Assembly (NCBI GenBank): GCA_047974855.1
Contig: JBKECT010000013.1
Location: forward strand, 1 to 63,967
From: CAYNRG01 sp047974855
GTDB taxonomy: Bacteria > Bacillota_I > Bacilli_A > Erysipelotrichales > Erysipelotrichaceae
Reading direction: 5' to 3'
Length of the DNA stretch: 63,967 nt
The notes under the pieces: generated by a model
Told to the model about the DNA's origin: nothing
The model's database searches: none
Seen by the model: the letters and a program-made list of their open reading frames with translations, nothing else
Shown here: one piece after another, positions 44,322-52,282 of the stretch
How the letters are laid out: every line of letters begins with the position of its first letter
Position numbering within the stretch: position 1 is the first letter of the stretch
Program-made: the position numbers and the translations under genes

Positions 44322-45311
44322 CTAATTTAAATCAACTTGAATTGCAATCCAGTTACTTTCACCTTTTATCTTTAATTTCAATACACCTTTGTAGCTAATT
44401 GATGATGTCACTGGGTTATATGCTACAAAAAATAAGTCTCCGTTATCTTCTTCCGTTACTTCAACTCCAATAATATTTGAATGCTTCATAGACTGAATTG
44501 ATGAATCTAAGGCTTCAAATGTTTCATTTGAGTTGTCTGGTATATATTGTGCTTCCTCTATGACAACACTATCTCCCCACAAAGAAATCATTTGAATGTT
44601 AAAAGAATAGACTGCAGTTGTTGATGGAAGTAAATATTCAGTACTTCCTGAAACAGTTGTTTGTGTTAGTGTGTCTCCTGTTATCTCATAAGCGTTGGAC
44701 ACCACCATTTGATATGTCTTACCATCTGTGATAATATCCTCTGCTTCATACTGCAGCATTTCTGCGGTTCCTGTTTTTTCCGATAAATCTATTTTTAAAG
44801 TTTTAGGTGCGTATAAGTCCGTTTTTAATTCTATTTCTGTTAATGTTTCATCTTCAACTGGAACAAACACATTCACCATTACTGAATTACTGTTCGATAC
44901 AACTTCAAACCAAACATTTTGTTTTCCTAAAAAATACATTTGAGACTCAAGAGTTTGAACATACGTCCCCACTTCATCCAGTTGAATTCCCTCGCTAGTG
45001 GTAAAATGATCTAAACCTAAATTCAATCCATTTGCTTCAGTTTGAAAGCGAAGTTTAACAATAGCAAATTTAAACCCTATTCCGTCAATATCAAACACTC
45101 GTGCACTCACAATATCAACTTGAATCTGTTCATCATCTGCATTTTCTGTTGGTTTATCTTGCCCACCTTCAACCAATGATGAATCATCTGTAAATTCAAC
45201 TAATGGGTCATTCGTATTTTGAACTGCTTTATAAATTGCAAAAATCAAAAGAACAAGTGCAATAATCACAATACCAATTAACACCTTATTTCTACTCGAT
45301 AGTTTTCTCAC
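44322..45311 (-). CDS. Single-pass membrane-anchored extracellular protein of unknown function
   Basis: 329 residues; not recognised. An N-terminal signal-anchor helix (about 9-28, NKVLIGIVIIALVLLIFAIY) is followed by an acidic linker (33-63) and a beta-rich extracellular body with no cysteine. Phrases such as GFKFAIVKLRFQTEANGLNL and VNVFVPVEDETLTEIELKTD suggest a beta-sandwich, possibly DUF4352-like, but this is uncertain. The start is GTG at 45311 with GGAG ten bases upstream. The glucosaminidase ATG follows 11 bases after its stop, so they form an operon, and the protein may position or regulate the hydrolase. Promoter at 45337-45345. Confidence 0.65.
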   Translation of the reverse strand: MRKLSSRNKVLIGIVIIALVLLIFAIYKAVQNTNDPLVEFTDDSSLVEGGQDKPTENADDEQIQVDIVSARVFDIDGIGFKFAIVKLRFQTEANGLNLGLDHFTTSEGIQLDEVGTYVQTLESQMYFLGKQNVWFEVVSNSNSVMVNVFVPVEDETLTEIELKTDLYAPKTLKIDLSEKTGTAEMLQYEAEDIITDGKTYQMVVSNAYEITGDTLTQTTVSGSTEYLLPSTTAVYSFNIQMISLWGDSVVIEEAQYIPDNSNETFEALDSSIQSMKHSNIIGVEVTEEDNGDLFFVAYNPVTSSISYKGVLKLKIKGESNWIAIQVDLN

Positions 45312-45336
45312 GATAAGGACACTCCTTTACTACTAT

Positions 45337-45345
45337 ATTATAGCA
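45337..45345 (-). promoter_or_regulatory. Extended -10 promoter of the anchored-protein/glucosaminidase operon
   Basis: Minus-strand TGCTATAAT (TATAAT at 45337-45342, TG at 45344-45345). Predicted start near 45330, leader about 19 bases. No -35 match. Confidence 0.6.
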
Positions 45346-45365
45346 TCTTTTCTGCTTTTTTTTTA

Positions 45366-45393
45366 CAAAAAAAAGGTATTCTACCCTTTTTTT
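45366..45393 (-). terminator. popT terminator
   Basis: AAAAAAAGGGTA pairs with TACCTTTTTTTT across a three-base loop (one G-T pair); the stop codon of popT (45381-45383) is in the loop and the minus-strand tail is T rich. Confidence 0.8.
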
Positions 45394-46235
45394 GACTGTT
45401 TTATTTCTTTTCTAGAACTTACATAAACTAATCCCCCACAAGCAACTGCAATAAGAACAGAAATCACAAATTCCATTGTTAACGAAACACTAACACCACT
45501 TATGACAATCAGTTGGACAACAGAACCAACAAGCAAACCTAAAATCGCCATATAAGTCACCTGTTGATGGCGCCTCAACAACTCTCGCACTACCTTTGCT
45601 CCTATAAGTAGACTAGTTACCGCTCCAAGTCCAATTGGTATTAGTAATGGAATATTCATTTCTGCTACTGCATAGCCATAGATTGTTCCATACATTCCCA
45701 TAATCACAAGAATTAGTGACCCACTTACTCCAGGAATCAACATGGTTACAGTTGCGATAGCCATAGCAATAAAACAAACTATAAATGATTCTAGATTTAA
45801 TGAAGTATAACGAATTAATTCTTTCGCTGTTTCTTTATCCGCATTAATAAATGTTAAAACAAGCATAACTCCTAGAGCAAGTGTAAAAAACAAATAACCA
45901 TTGCTTTTAATTGCTTTTTCTTGTTTTGCTTTTGCTAAAATTAAAGGTAAACTACCAATAATAACTCCAATAAAAGCCATATAAGTTTGAACAGGGTAAA
46001 CCTCTAAAAGGAACTTCATAATTTTACTTACACCTACAATACCAATCGCAACTCCAAGACCTAACGGAATTAAAAAATACAGATTTTTTTTGATAACTTT
46101 AAAATTTAAAGTTATCGACTCTAAAAGACGGTCATAAAATCCAAAAATAACCGCTATCGTTCCTCCACTCACTCCAGGAATAACATTCGCAATTCCCATA
46201 ATAACTCCATAAAATATATTCTTAATCGTTTCCAT
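45381..46235 (-). CDS. popT: DUF368 polyprenyl-phosphate translocase (PopT family)
   Basis: 284 residues, about eight membrane helices. The DUF368 signature is at the start (GVIMGIANVIPGVSGGTIAVIFGFYDRLLE) and is repeated in the second half (TVTMLIPGVSGSLILVIMGMYGTI), showing an internal duplication with two re-entrant PGVSGG motifs. DUF368 proteins are established as undecaprenyl-phosphate recycling translocases. The gene ends the uppS-cdsA-dxr-rseP operon, so the lipid carrier is made and recycled from one transcript. AAGGAGAG overlaps the rseP stop. Confidence 0.9.
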   Translation of the reverse strand: METIKNIFYGVIMGIANVIPGVSGGTIAVIFGFYDRLLESITLNFKVIKKNLYFLIPLGLGVAIGIVGVSKIMKFLLEVYPVQTYMAFIGVIIGSLPLILAKAKQEKAIKSNGYLFFTLALGVMLVLTFINADKETAKELIRYTSLNLESFIVCFIAMAIATVTMLIPGVSGSLILVIMGMYGTIYGYAVAEMNIPLLIPIGLGAVTSLLIGAKVVRELLRRHQQVTYMAILGLLVGSVVQLIVISGVSVSLTMEFVISVLIAVACGGLVYVSSRKEIKQSKKG

Positions 46236-46244
46236 TTTCTCTCC

Positions 46245-47297
46245 TTAGAATAGTTTTAGCACATCTTGGCCTGTTACCAAGACAATCATTAATAATAGTA
46301 GTGCCATACTTCCGGCAATTAATGCCATTTCAATTTTCCTATTTATTGGCTTTCCTGTCAACCACTCGATAAATACCAAAACTATTCTCCCGCCATCCAA
46401 CGCTGGTACTGGGAGTAAATTAAATATTCCTAAATTCAAAGACAGCATTGATAAAAATGCCACAATGTTCACAAACCCATATTGTATCTGTTGCTCTGTT
46501 GCTTGATAAATTCCAATAGGCCCAGATAATTGATCAAGACCATTACCTTGAATTAATCGTGAGAGTGACTGAAATAAGGTCTTAGTCATATCCATCAAAT
46601 AGTCAGATCCATACTTAAATCCATTTAAAAAATTAACGTCCTTATATTCCGTTGGGTTACTTGTGATGCCCAAGAGATACACACCATCTTGCTCTTGCAA
46701 CTTTGTTGTAAACTCAAGCACTTCACCATTGCGTAACACTGTAAAAGTAACTTCATCTTTATAACTTTGAGTAAAAACTGAAAAATCATCAAAAGTATCT
46801 GGATTAATCACGGTTCCATCGGCAAATACAACTTTAGTAATTTCATCACCAACTTGCATTCCTATATCAGCAGCAGCAGAATTTTCTTGTATAGAAGCTA
46901 TAATCGGTTCTGTTGGCGATGGATATCGTCCAATAGAAATGAGAACGCCAGATATCAGAATCCATGCTAACATTAAATTCATAAATGCTCCGGCAAATAG
47001 AATAACAATTCTCTTCCATGGGTGAAGACCTGGTAAAGTTCTTTCCTTTGGAATATCTAAATCAGGATAAAGCTCTTGTTCTCCGTCATTTTCCCCAGCC
47101 ATTTGAACAAATCCACCAATAGGAAATGCACGTATGCTATAAACCGTTTCTTTTCCTTTACGACTCCAAATTTTAGGCCCCATTCCAATGGAAAATTCAT
47201 AACAGTACACACCAAATATCTTGGCAGTCACTAAATGACCTACCTCGTGCACCAAAACAATGATGCACATAATTAAAATAAAATAAATTATAGCCAT
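46245..47297 (-). CDS. rseP: RIP metalloprotease RseP/RasP
   Basis: Site-2 intramembrane zinc protease that cleaves anti-sigma factors and signal-peptide remnants. 350 residues, four membrane helices. Zinc motif HEVGH at 17-21, PIGGFVQMAGE membrane reentrant motif, a PDZ domain (about 120-205, ENSAAADIGMQVGDEI), and the second metal ligand in LPVPALDGGRIVLVF. The ATG overlaps dxr by ten bases with GAGGT inside dxr. Same order as Bacillus (dxr-rasP). Confidence 0.96.
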   Translation of the reverse strand: MAIIYFILIMCIIVLVHEVGHLVTAKIFGVYCYEFSIGMGPKIWSRKGKETVYSIRAFPIGGFVQMAGENDGEQELYPDLDIPKERTLPGLHPWKRIVILFAGAFMNLMLAWILISGVLISIGRYPSPTEPIIASIQENSAAADIGMQVGDEITKVVFADGTVINPDTFDDFSVFTQSYKDEVTFTVLRNGEVLEFTTKLQEQDGVYLLGITSNPTEYKDVNFLNGFKYGSDYLMDMTKTLFQSLSRLIQGNGLDQLSGPIGIYQATEQQIQYGFVNIVAFLSMLSLNLGIFNLLPVPALDGGRIVLVFIEWLTGKPINRKIEMALIAGSMALLLLMIVLVTGQDVLKLF

Positions 47298-48442
47298 TTT
47301 TTACCTCGTATCTTACTTTCTACATACTCTCGTGTCATCGTATCTATTCTTTCTATATCCTCAATTTCTATCTCTTTTTGATAAGGCATTTTATCACATG
47401 CATCTAACACCAATTCTTCAATATCCAAAAACTTAATTTTTCCTTCTAAAAAAGATTTATTAGCCACTTCATTTGCTGCGTTTAATACCGCTGGCAAGGA
47501 GCCTTGCTTTTTACCTACCTTATAAGCTAAGTCAAGCAAAGGAAATCGTTCCATATCCATTTTTTTGAAGTCAAGTTGAATCATTTCTGAGAAATCCAAC
47601 GGTTTTGCTCCATTAATTTTTATTCTATCCGGTGCTGAGAGTGCATATTGGATTGGAATTCTCATATCCGAGTTCCCTAACTGCGCCAAAATGGAATAGT
47701 CAATAAATTCTACCATGGAGTGCACTATGCTTTGTGGATGAAGTACAACTTCGATTTGATTAAACGGAACACCATACAACCAATGTGCCTCAATGACTTC
47801 AAACCCTTTGTTCATCATCGTTGCACTATCAATAGTTATTTTTGATCCCATACTCCAGTTTGGATGAGCAAGAGCTTCATCAACAGTGACCTGACTTAAC
47901 TTATCTCGACTTTTATCACGGAAAGATCCACCCGATGCAGTTATAATTAATCGGTTAACTTCATTCTCTTTTGCCTGTTGCAAGCACTGAAAGATAGCCG
48001 AGTGTTCACTATCAATCGGAGTCATTCTAACTTTGTGATTTTTAACAGCTTCCATCACTTGTTTTCCAGCAACTACCAACGTCTCTTTGTTCGCTAGTGC
48101 GATATCCTTTTTATTTTCGATTGCTTTTAATGTAGGTTTTAATCCAGAAAAGCCTACTAATGCATTAACCAATACATCATACCCCTCAATTTGAACTAAC
48201 GCTAACAATCCTTCATCTCCATGAAAGAATATAATTTCAGGATATTCTTTTTCTAATTCATCTTGCTTTTCCATAGTGCAAACATAGCGAACAGAAACTT
48301 CCTTTAAAATCTTCTTTAACTGTTCTATATTTTTACCAGCGCTAACACCTACTAACTCAAATTGATCCAAGTGATGACTAATGACATCAATGCTTTGAAC
48401 CCCTATTGATCCAGTAACACCCAGTATAACAACTCTTTTCAT
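47288..48442 (-). CDS. dxr: 1-deoxy-D-xylulose 5-phosphate reductoisomerase
   Basis: Second step of the MEP isoprenoid pathway. 384 residues from ATG 48442 (GGAGGA at seven bases; the longer frame to 48499 runs into cdsA). NADPH motif GVTGSIG at 8-14, substrate/metal segments TPIDSEHSAIFQCL and ITASGGSFRD, and AHPNWSMGSKITIDSATMMNKGFEVIEA. It supplies isoprenoid precursors for UppS in the same operon. Confidence 0.97.
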   Translation of the reverse strand: MKRVVILGVTGSIGVQSIDVISHHLDQFELVGVSAGKNIEQLKKILKEVSVRYVCTMEKQDELEKEYPEIIFFHGDEGLLALVQIEGYDVLVNALVGFSGLKPTLKAIENKKDIALANKETLVVAGKQVMEAVKNHKVRMTPIDSEHSAIFQCLQQAKENEVNRLIITASGGSFRDKSRDKLSQVTVDEALAHPNWSMGSKITIDSATMMNKGFEVIEAHWLYGVPFNQIEVVLHPQSIVHSMVEFIDYSILAQLGNSDMRIPIQYALSAPDRIKINGAKPLDFSEMIQLDFKKMDMERFPLLDLAYKVGKKQGSLPAVLNAANEVANKSFLEGKIKFLDIEELVLDACDKMPYQKEIEIEDIERIDTMTREYVESKIRGKKWL

Positions 48443-48459
48443 TTCCAATTCCTCCATTT

Positions 48460-49218
48460 CTATATGAGGCAAGAAACCATATAAACAAACATTAAACAAA
48501 ATAGTAAACTATCAATACGATCTAAAAAACCACCATGACCTGGAAATACATTCCCAAAATCTTTTACCCCATAGGTTCTTTTTATTAAGCTAAAAGCTAA
48601 ATCACCCAGCTGTCCAACTAAAGGTAAAGAAAGTGATAAAATTACTAATAAAGGCATTTTAAAATTTAAAAACTGCCACCCCACTATAAGCGCTAAAATC
48701 CCACCTGTCAACCATCCGCCAATTGAGCCTTCCCACGTTTTTTTAGGTGATACTCGCTCCAACAATTTATTTTTCCCAATCGTTACACCCACAAAATAAG
48801 CTCCAACATCACTTCCAAAGCAAGCTACAAAAACAAATAACATCAGCACATTACCTATTTGATAAATGGCATCAATCCCTTTTAGTGCTAACGAAACAAT
48901 CAAAATCATAGCTAAAAAATAAGAAATAATTGATACCGTTAGCTTTTCATCCACCATTGCAAGGAAGAATAGGACTAAAATTACGCCTGCAAAAAAAGCA
49001 CTGTATAACTCTGTTGGCAAAAGATAAGCACTGCCCAGTACTAAGGCAATCAGCACGCTATATTTCCATACATCTTGCAGTTGTGTTACTTTAACAATTT
49101 CATAAGATCCAACAGCAATAATAAGATAAATCAACGCTTGTAGCCACATTCCGCCTAAAATCAATGGTGGTGCAACCGCAATTAAAATTAGTAACCCCGT
49201 TATAATTCTTTTCTTCAT
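48460..49218 (-). CDS. cdsA: Phosphatidate cytidylyltransferase
   Basis: Makes CDP-diacylglycerol for phospholipid synthesis. 252 residues, about seven membrane helices. The CDP-alcohol signature near the C-terminus is intact (SLIKRTYGVKDFGNVFPGHGG, then FLDRIDSL). ATG 49218 overlaps the uppS TGA (ATGA) and has GGAGGGAT upstream; the longer frame to 49269 is rejected. Confidence 0.96.
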   Translation of the reverse strand: MKKRIITGLLILIAVAPPLILGGMWLQALIYLIIAVGSYEIVKVTQLQDVWKYSVLIALVLGSAYLLPTELYSAFFAGVILVLFFLAMVDEKLTVSIISYFLAMILIVSLALKGIDAIYQIGNVLMLFVFVACFGSDVGAYFVGVTIGKNKLLERVSPKKTWEGSIGGWLTGGILALIVGWQFLNFKMPLLVILSLSLPLVGQLGDLAFSLIKRTYGVKDFGNVFPGHGGFLDRIDSLLFCLMFVYMVSCLI

Positions 49219-49916
49219 TTCTGAATCCCTCCAAATCGTCGATTTCTCATCATAAAATCTTCGCAACATTTCTTAAAATCCTCAGGTGTAAACTCTGGCC
49301 AAGCTTTTTCAACAAACAAGAGTTCACTATAAGCAATCTGCCACAATAAGAAATTAGAAATCCGAGACTCTCCGCTGGTGCGGATTAAACAATCCACTTC
49401 AGAATACTCCTTCGTCATTAAATACTTTGCAAATTCTTCTTCAGTAATTCCCGGTTTCGCTTTCCCACTAGCCACATCATTTGCATATTGGTTAATGGAA
49501 TGAACTATCTCTGCACGACCACCATAATTCATTGCAAAACACAAAGTCATACCTGTATTATTTTTTGTTTTATCAATTGCTTCTTTAAATAATTTCATCG
49601 TTTCAGATGGTACTTTATCTTCAAATCCAATCATCTGAATTCTGATGTTTTTTTCATTTAATTCTTTTAAAAACTTATTAAAGAAATGAAATGGCAATTT
49701 CATTAAAAATTCAACTTCTTCTAATGGTCTTTTCCAATTCTCAGTAGAAAAAGCAAACAAAGTTAGTACCTCAATGCCCATCTCATTGGCCTCAATCGCA
49801 ATATCACGTATTGTTGTTGCTCCTTGAAAGTGACCATGAGTTCGTTCTTTGTTCTGCTTTTTAGCCCATCGCCCATTTCCATCCATAATTATCGCTATAT
49901 GTTTTAGTTTGTCCAT
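49215..49916 (-). CDS. uppS: Undecaprenyl diphosphate synthase
   Basis: cis-Prenyltransferase that builds the C55 carrier for wall polymers. 233 residues from ATG 49916 (MDKLKHIAIIMDGNGRWAK), with catalytic Asp12, HxxG (HGHFQG), LFAFSTENWKRP and the C-terminal LIRTSGESRISNFLLWQIAYSEL. ATG 49916 is chosen over 49925 because AGGATGG precedes it at five bases and because the -10 at 49938 would put the longer start almost at the transcription start. It heads uppS-cdsA-dxr-rseP-popT. Confidence 0.97.
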   Translation of the reverse strand: MDKLKHIAIIMDGNGRWAKKQNKERTHGHFQGATTIRDIAIEANEMGIEVLTLFAFSTENWKRPLEEVEFLMKLPFHFFNKFLKELNEKNIRIQMIGFEDKVPSETMKLFKEAIDKTKNNTGMTLCFAMNYGGRAEIVHSINQYANDVASGKAKPGITEEEFAKYLMTKEYSEVDCLIRTSGESRISNFLLWQIAYSELLFVEKAWPEFTPEDFKKCCEDFMMRNRRFGGIQK

Positions 49917-49937
49917 AATTACCATCCTACTGTTCTA

Positions 49938-49946
49938 ATTTTACCA
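49938..49946 (-). promoter_or_regulatory. uppS operon extended -10 promoter
   Basis: Minus-strand TGGTAAAAT (TAAAAT at 49938-49943, TG at 49945-49946), just after the frr terminator. Predicted start near 49931, leader about 15 bases to ATG 49916. Confidence 0.5.
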
Positions 49947-49967
49947 TATTTAATCTTTATTTTCACT

Positions 49968-49992
49968 TAAAAAAGGATATTTTCATATCCTT
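49968..49992 (-). terminator. frr terminator
   Basis: AAGGATAT (49973-49980) pairs with ATATCCTT (49985-49992), loop TTTC, directly after the frr TAG; the minus-strand side ends in TTTTTT. Confidence 0.85.
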
Positions 49993-50541
49993 CTAGATAG
50001 TCATTACTTCTTTCTCTTTTTCATCTGCAATTTGTTCAATTTTTTTTATACTTTCATCCGTTAGCTTCTGAATCTTGTCCATACAGTCTTTTTCCAAGTC
50101 CTCAGTCAATGTATCGTCTTTTTTAGCGCTATCATTCGCATCTCTGCGAGCATTTCGCACTTGAACTTTAGCTTCCTCTGCAAATTTACCAACTTTTTTA
50201 CACATTTCTTTACGCGTTTCTTCTGTCAAAGCTGGAACCGTCATCCGAATAACAATTCCATCATTTTGTGGCACCATCCCTAAATCTGCTTCATTACACG
50301 CTTTTTCTATATCTTTTAAACTTGATGTGTCATATGGCTTAATGACTAAGGTTCTGCCCTCATTTACCGTAATCCCTGCTACTTGATTAAGTGGTGTTGC
50401 TGATCCATAGTAATCAATTTCAATCCCATCTAAAATAGTTGTATTTGCACGTCCTGTTCTGATAGTTACTAAGTTTTTTTCAAAATGCTCAATTACTTTT
50501 TGCATTTTTTCGTTTGAATTTTCTACTATTGTATATGCCAT
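49993..50541 (-). CDS. frr: Ribosome recycling factor
   Basis: With EF-G splits the post-termination ribosome. 182 residues, a near-tRNA-shaped protein: three-helix bundle with MQKVIEHFEKNLVTIRTGRANTTILDGIEIDYYG and a compact head (TPLNQVAGITVNEGRTLVIKPYD). Standard length. ATG 50541 overlaps the pyrH TAA (TAATG), and GGGAGGG lies in pyrH. Confidence 0.98.
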   Translation of the reverse strand: MAYTIVENSNEKMQKVIEHFEKNLVTIRTGRANTTILDGIEIDYYGSATPLNQVAGITVNEGRTLVIKPYDTSSLKDIEKACNEADLGMVPQNDGIVIRMTVPALTEETRKEMCKKVGKFAEEAKVQVRNARRDANDSAKKDDTLTEDLEKDCMDKIQKLTDESIKKIEQIADEKEKEVMTI

Positions 50542-51254
50542 TATTTCCCTCCCTTTTGAACTAATGTTCCAATTTTTTCTTGCATAATTGCTTTTTTTAT
50601 ATTTCCAGTTTCATTCATATTGAACACAACTAAGTCTATATCATTATCCATACACATGCTTGTCGCTGTTGAATCCATCACCATCAACCCTTGGCTCAAC
50701 ATTTCCATATACGTCAGCTTTTCATATTTCTTTGCTTGCGCATCCACTCTAGGGTCTGCAGAGTAAACACCATCTACTCCATTTTTAGCCATCAAAATTA
50801 CATCCGCCTTAATCTCTGATGCTCGCAAAGCTGCTGTTGTGTCTGTTGAAAAGTAAGGATTTCCTGTCCCACCACCAAAAATTACAACACGACCTTTATC
50901 TAGATGCCTTAATGCACGACGTACAATAAATGGCTCCGCTACCTTATTCATTTCAATTGCCGTTTGCACTCGTGTTGGAACATCCGCTTGTTCTAATGCC
51001 CCTTGAATAGCTAACGAGTTAATAAGCGTCGCTAACATACCCATGTAATCTCCTTGAACCCTGTCAATTCCTATACTCTCTGCTGTTTTCCCACGGATAA
51101 AATTTCCACCACCTACGACTATCGCTAAATCAACTCCCAATTCGTGAACTTCTTTAATTTCTACCGCTAACCTATGAAGAATTTGTGGATCAAAGTTGTT
51201 TCCATTACTCGCTAAAGCTTCACCACTTAGTTTTAATAGAACTCGTTGATACAT
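50541..51254 (-). CDS. pyrH: UMP kinase
   Basis: Phosphorylates UMP to UDP; a hexameric amino-acid-kinase-fold enzyme regulated by GTP and UTP. 237 residues starting MYQRVLLKLSGEALAS, with VVGGGNFIRGK, GDYMGMLATLINSL and FGGGTGNPYFSTDTTAALRA. GAGGGC precedes ATG 51254. It has its own promoter (51282-51310) after the tsf terminator, so pyrH-frr can be expressed apart from rpsB-tsf. Confidence 0.98.
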   Translation of the reverse strand: MYQRVLLKLSGEALASNGNNFDPQILHRLAVEIKEVHELGVDLAIVVGGGNFIRGKTAESIGIDRVQGDYMGMLATLINSLAIQGALEQADVPTRVQTAIEMNKVAEPFIVRRALRHLDKGRVVIFGGGTGNPYFSTDTTAALRASEIKADVILMAKNGVDGVYSADPRVDAQAKKYEKLTYMEMLSQGLMVMDSTATSMCMDNDIDLVVFNMNETGNIKKAIMQEKIGTLVQKGGK

Positions 51255-51281
51255 GATTTGCCCTCACTTTTCATTTCTTAA

Positions 51282-51310
51282 ATTATATATTATTTTCTCT
51301 TCTTTATCAA
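51282..51310 (-). promoter_or_regulatory. pyrH-frr promoter (sigma-A type)
   Basis: Minus strand: TTGATA (51305-51310), 17-base spacer, TATAAT (51282-51287). Predicted start near 51275, leader about 20 bases. Confidence 0.8.
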
Positions 51311-51365
51311 CCTATAATCACCAATCTTAATTTCTCCCAAAGGCTCTACAAGTTACTTTTGACAT

Positions 51366-51392
51366 ATTAAAAGGATTCGTAAAGAATCCTTT
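51366..51392 (-). terminator. tsf terminator
   Basis: AAAGGATTC (51370-51378) pairs with GAATCCTTT (51384-51392), loop of five; the minus-strand tail TTTTAATATG is a modest T tract. Confidence 0.7.
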
Positions 51393-51397
51393 CTTTC

Positions 51398-52282
51398 TTA
51401 TTTGATTTTCGCTACTTCTTCAGCAAAGTTTTCTTCTTTCTTTTCAATTCCTTCTCCAACTGCAAAACGCACAAATGAAGCAACTTCAGTGTTTGCCGCT
51501 TTTAAGACAGCTGCCACTTTTTCACTTGGGTTTTTGAAGAAGATTTGATCAACAAGGCACATTTCTTGAAGTGATTTACTAACACGACCTTCAATAGCAC
51601 CAGTAATTACTTTTTCTGGTTTTCCTTCAAATTGAGGGTCATTTTTTGTAATTTCCGTTTGAATTGCTCTTTCGTGTTCCACAATATCAGATGGCATATC
51701 ATCACGAGAAACATAAGACGGATTCATAGAAGCGACTTGCATAGCCATATCTTTTGCTATTTCAGCATTTGTTGTATTTTTCAAAATTGTGCAAGTACTA
51801 ATCTTCCCACCCATATGAATATACGCTCCAAATGTATCAGCGTCAGTTTTTTCCATAATAGCAAAGCGACGGAAAGTAATTTTTTCACCAATCGTTGCCG
51901 TTGCATCTACAAAAAGATCTTCAATTGTTTTTCCATTAACTTGGATTTTTTGTGCTTCTTCCATTGTTTTAGCACCCGCTTGAAGCAAAGCGTTTGTTGT
52001 TGAATCCAGTAATTCTAAAAATTGCTTATTTTTCGCTACAAAATCTGTTTCTGAATTAATTTCTACTAAACAAGCTTTATTTCCATCAACGATAACTTTT
52101 GAAAGTCCTTCAGCCGCTATACGATCTGCTTTTTTTGCTGCTTTTGAAATTCCTTTTTCTCGTAACCAGTCAATAGAGCGTTGGATATCTCCATCGCATT
52201 CCGTAAGAGCCTTCTTACAGTCCATCATTCCAGCTCCAGTTATTTCTCTTAATTCTTTAACTTGTGCTGCTGTTACTGACAT
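51398..52282 (-). CDS. tsf: Elongation factor Ts
   Basis: Guanine nucleotide exchange factor for EF-Tu. 294 residues: N-terminal UBA-like domain (MSVTAAQVKELREITGAGMMDCKKAL), the core TDFVAKN motif that contacts EF-Tu, and dimerisation region. Typical length. The ATG directly abuts the rpsB TAG, with GGAGGGG inside the rpsB end. Confidence 0.98.
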   Translation of the reverse strand: MSVTAAQVKELREITGAGMMDCKKALTECDGDIQRSIDWLREKGISKAAKKADRIAAEGLSKVIVDGNKACLVEINSETDFVAKNKQFLELLDSTTNALLQAGAKTMEEAQKIQVNGKTIEDLFVDATATIGEKITFRRFAIMEKTDADTFGAYIHMGGKISTCTILKNTTNAEIAKDMAMQVASMNPSYVSRDDMPSDIVEHERAIQTEITKNDPQFEGKPEKVITGAIEGRVSKSLQEMCLVDQIFFKNPSEKVAAVLKAANTEVASFVRFAVGEGIEKKEENFAEEVAKIK

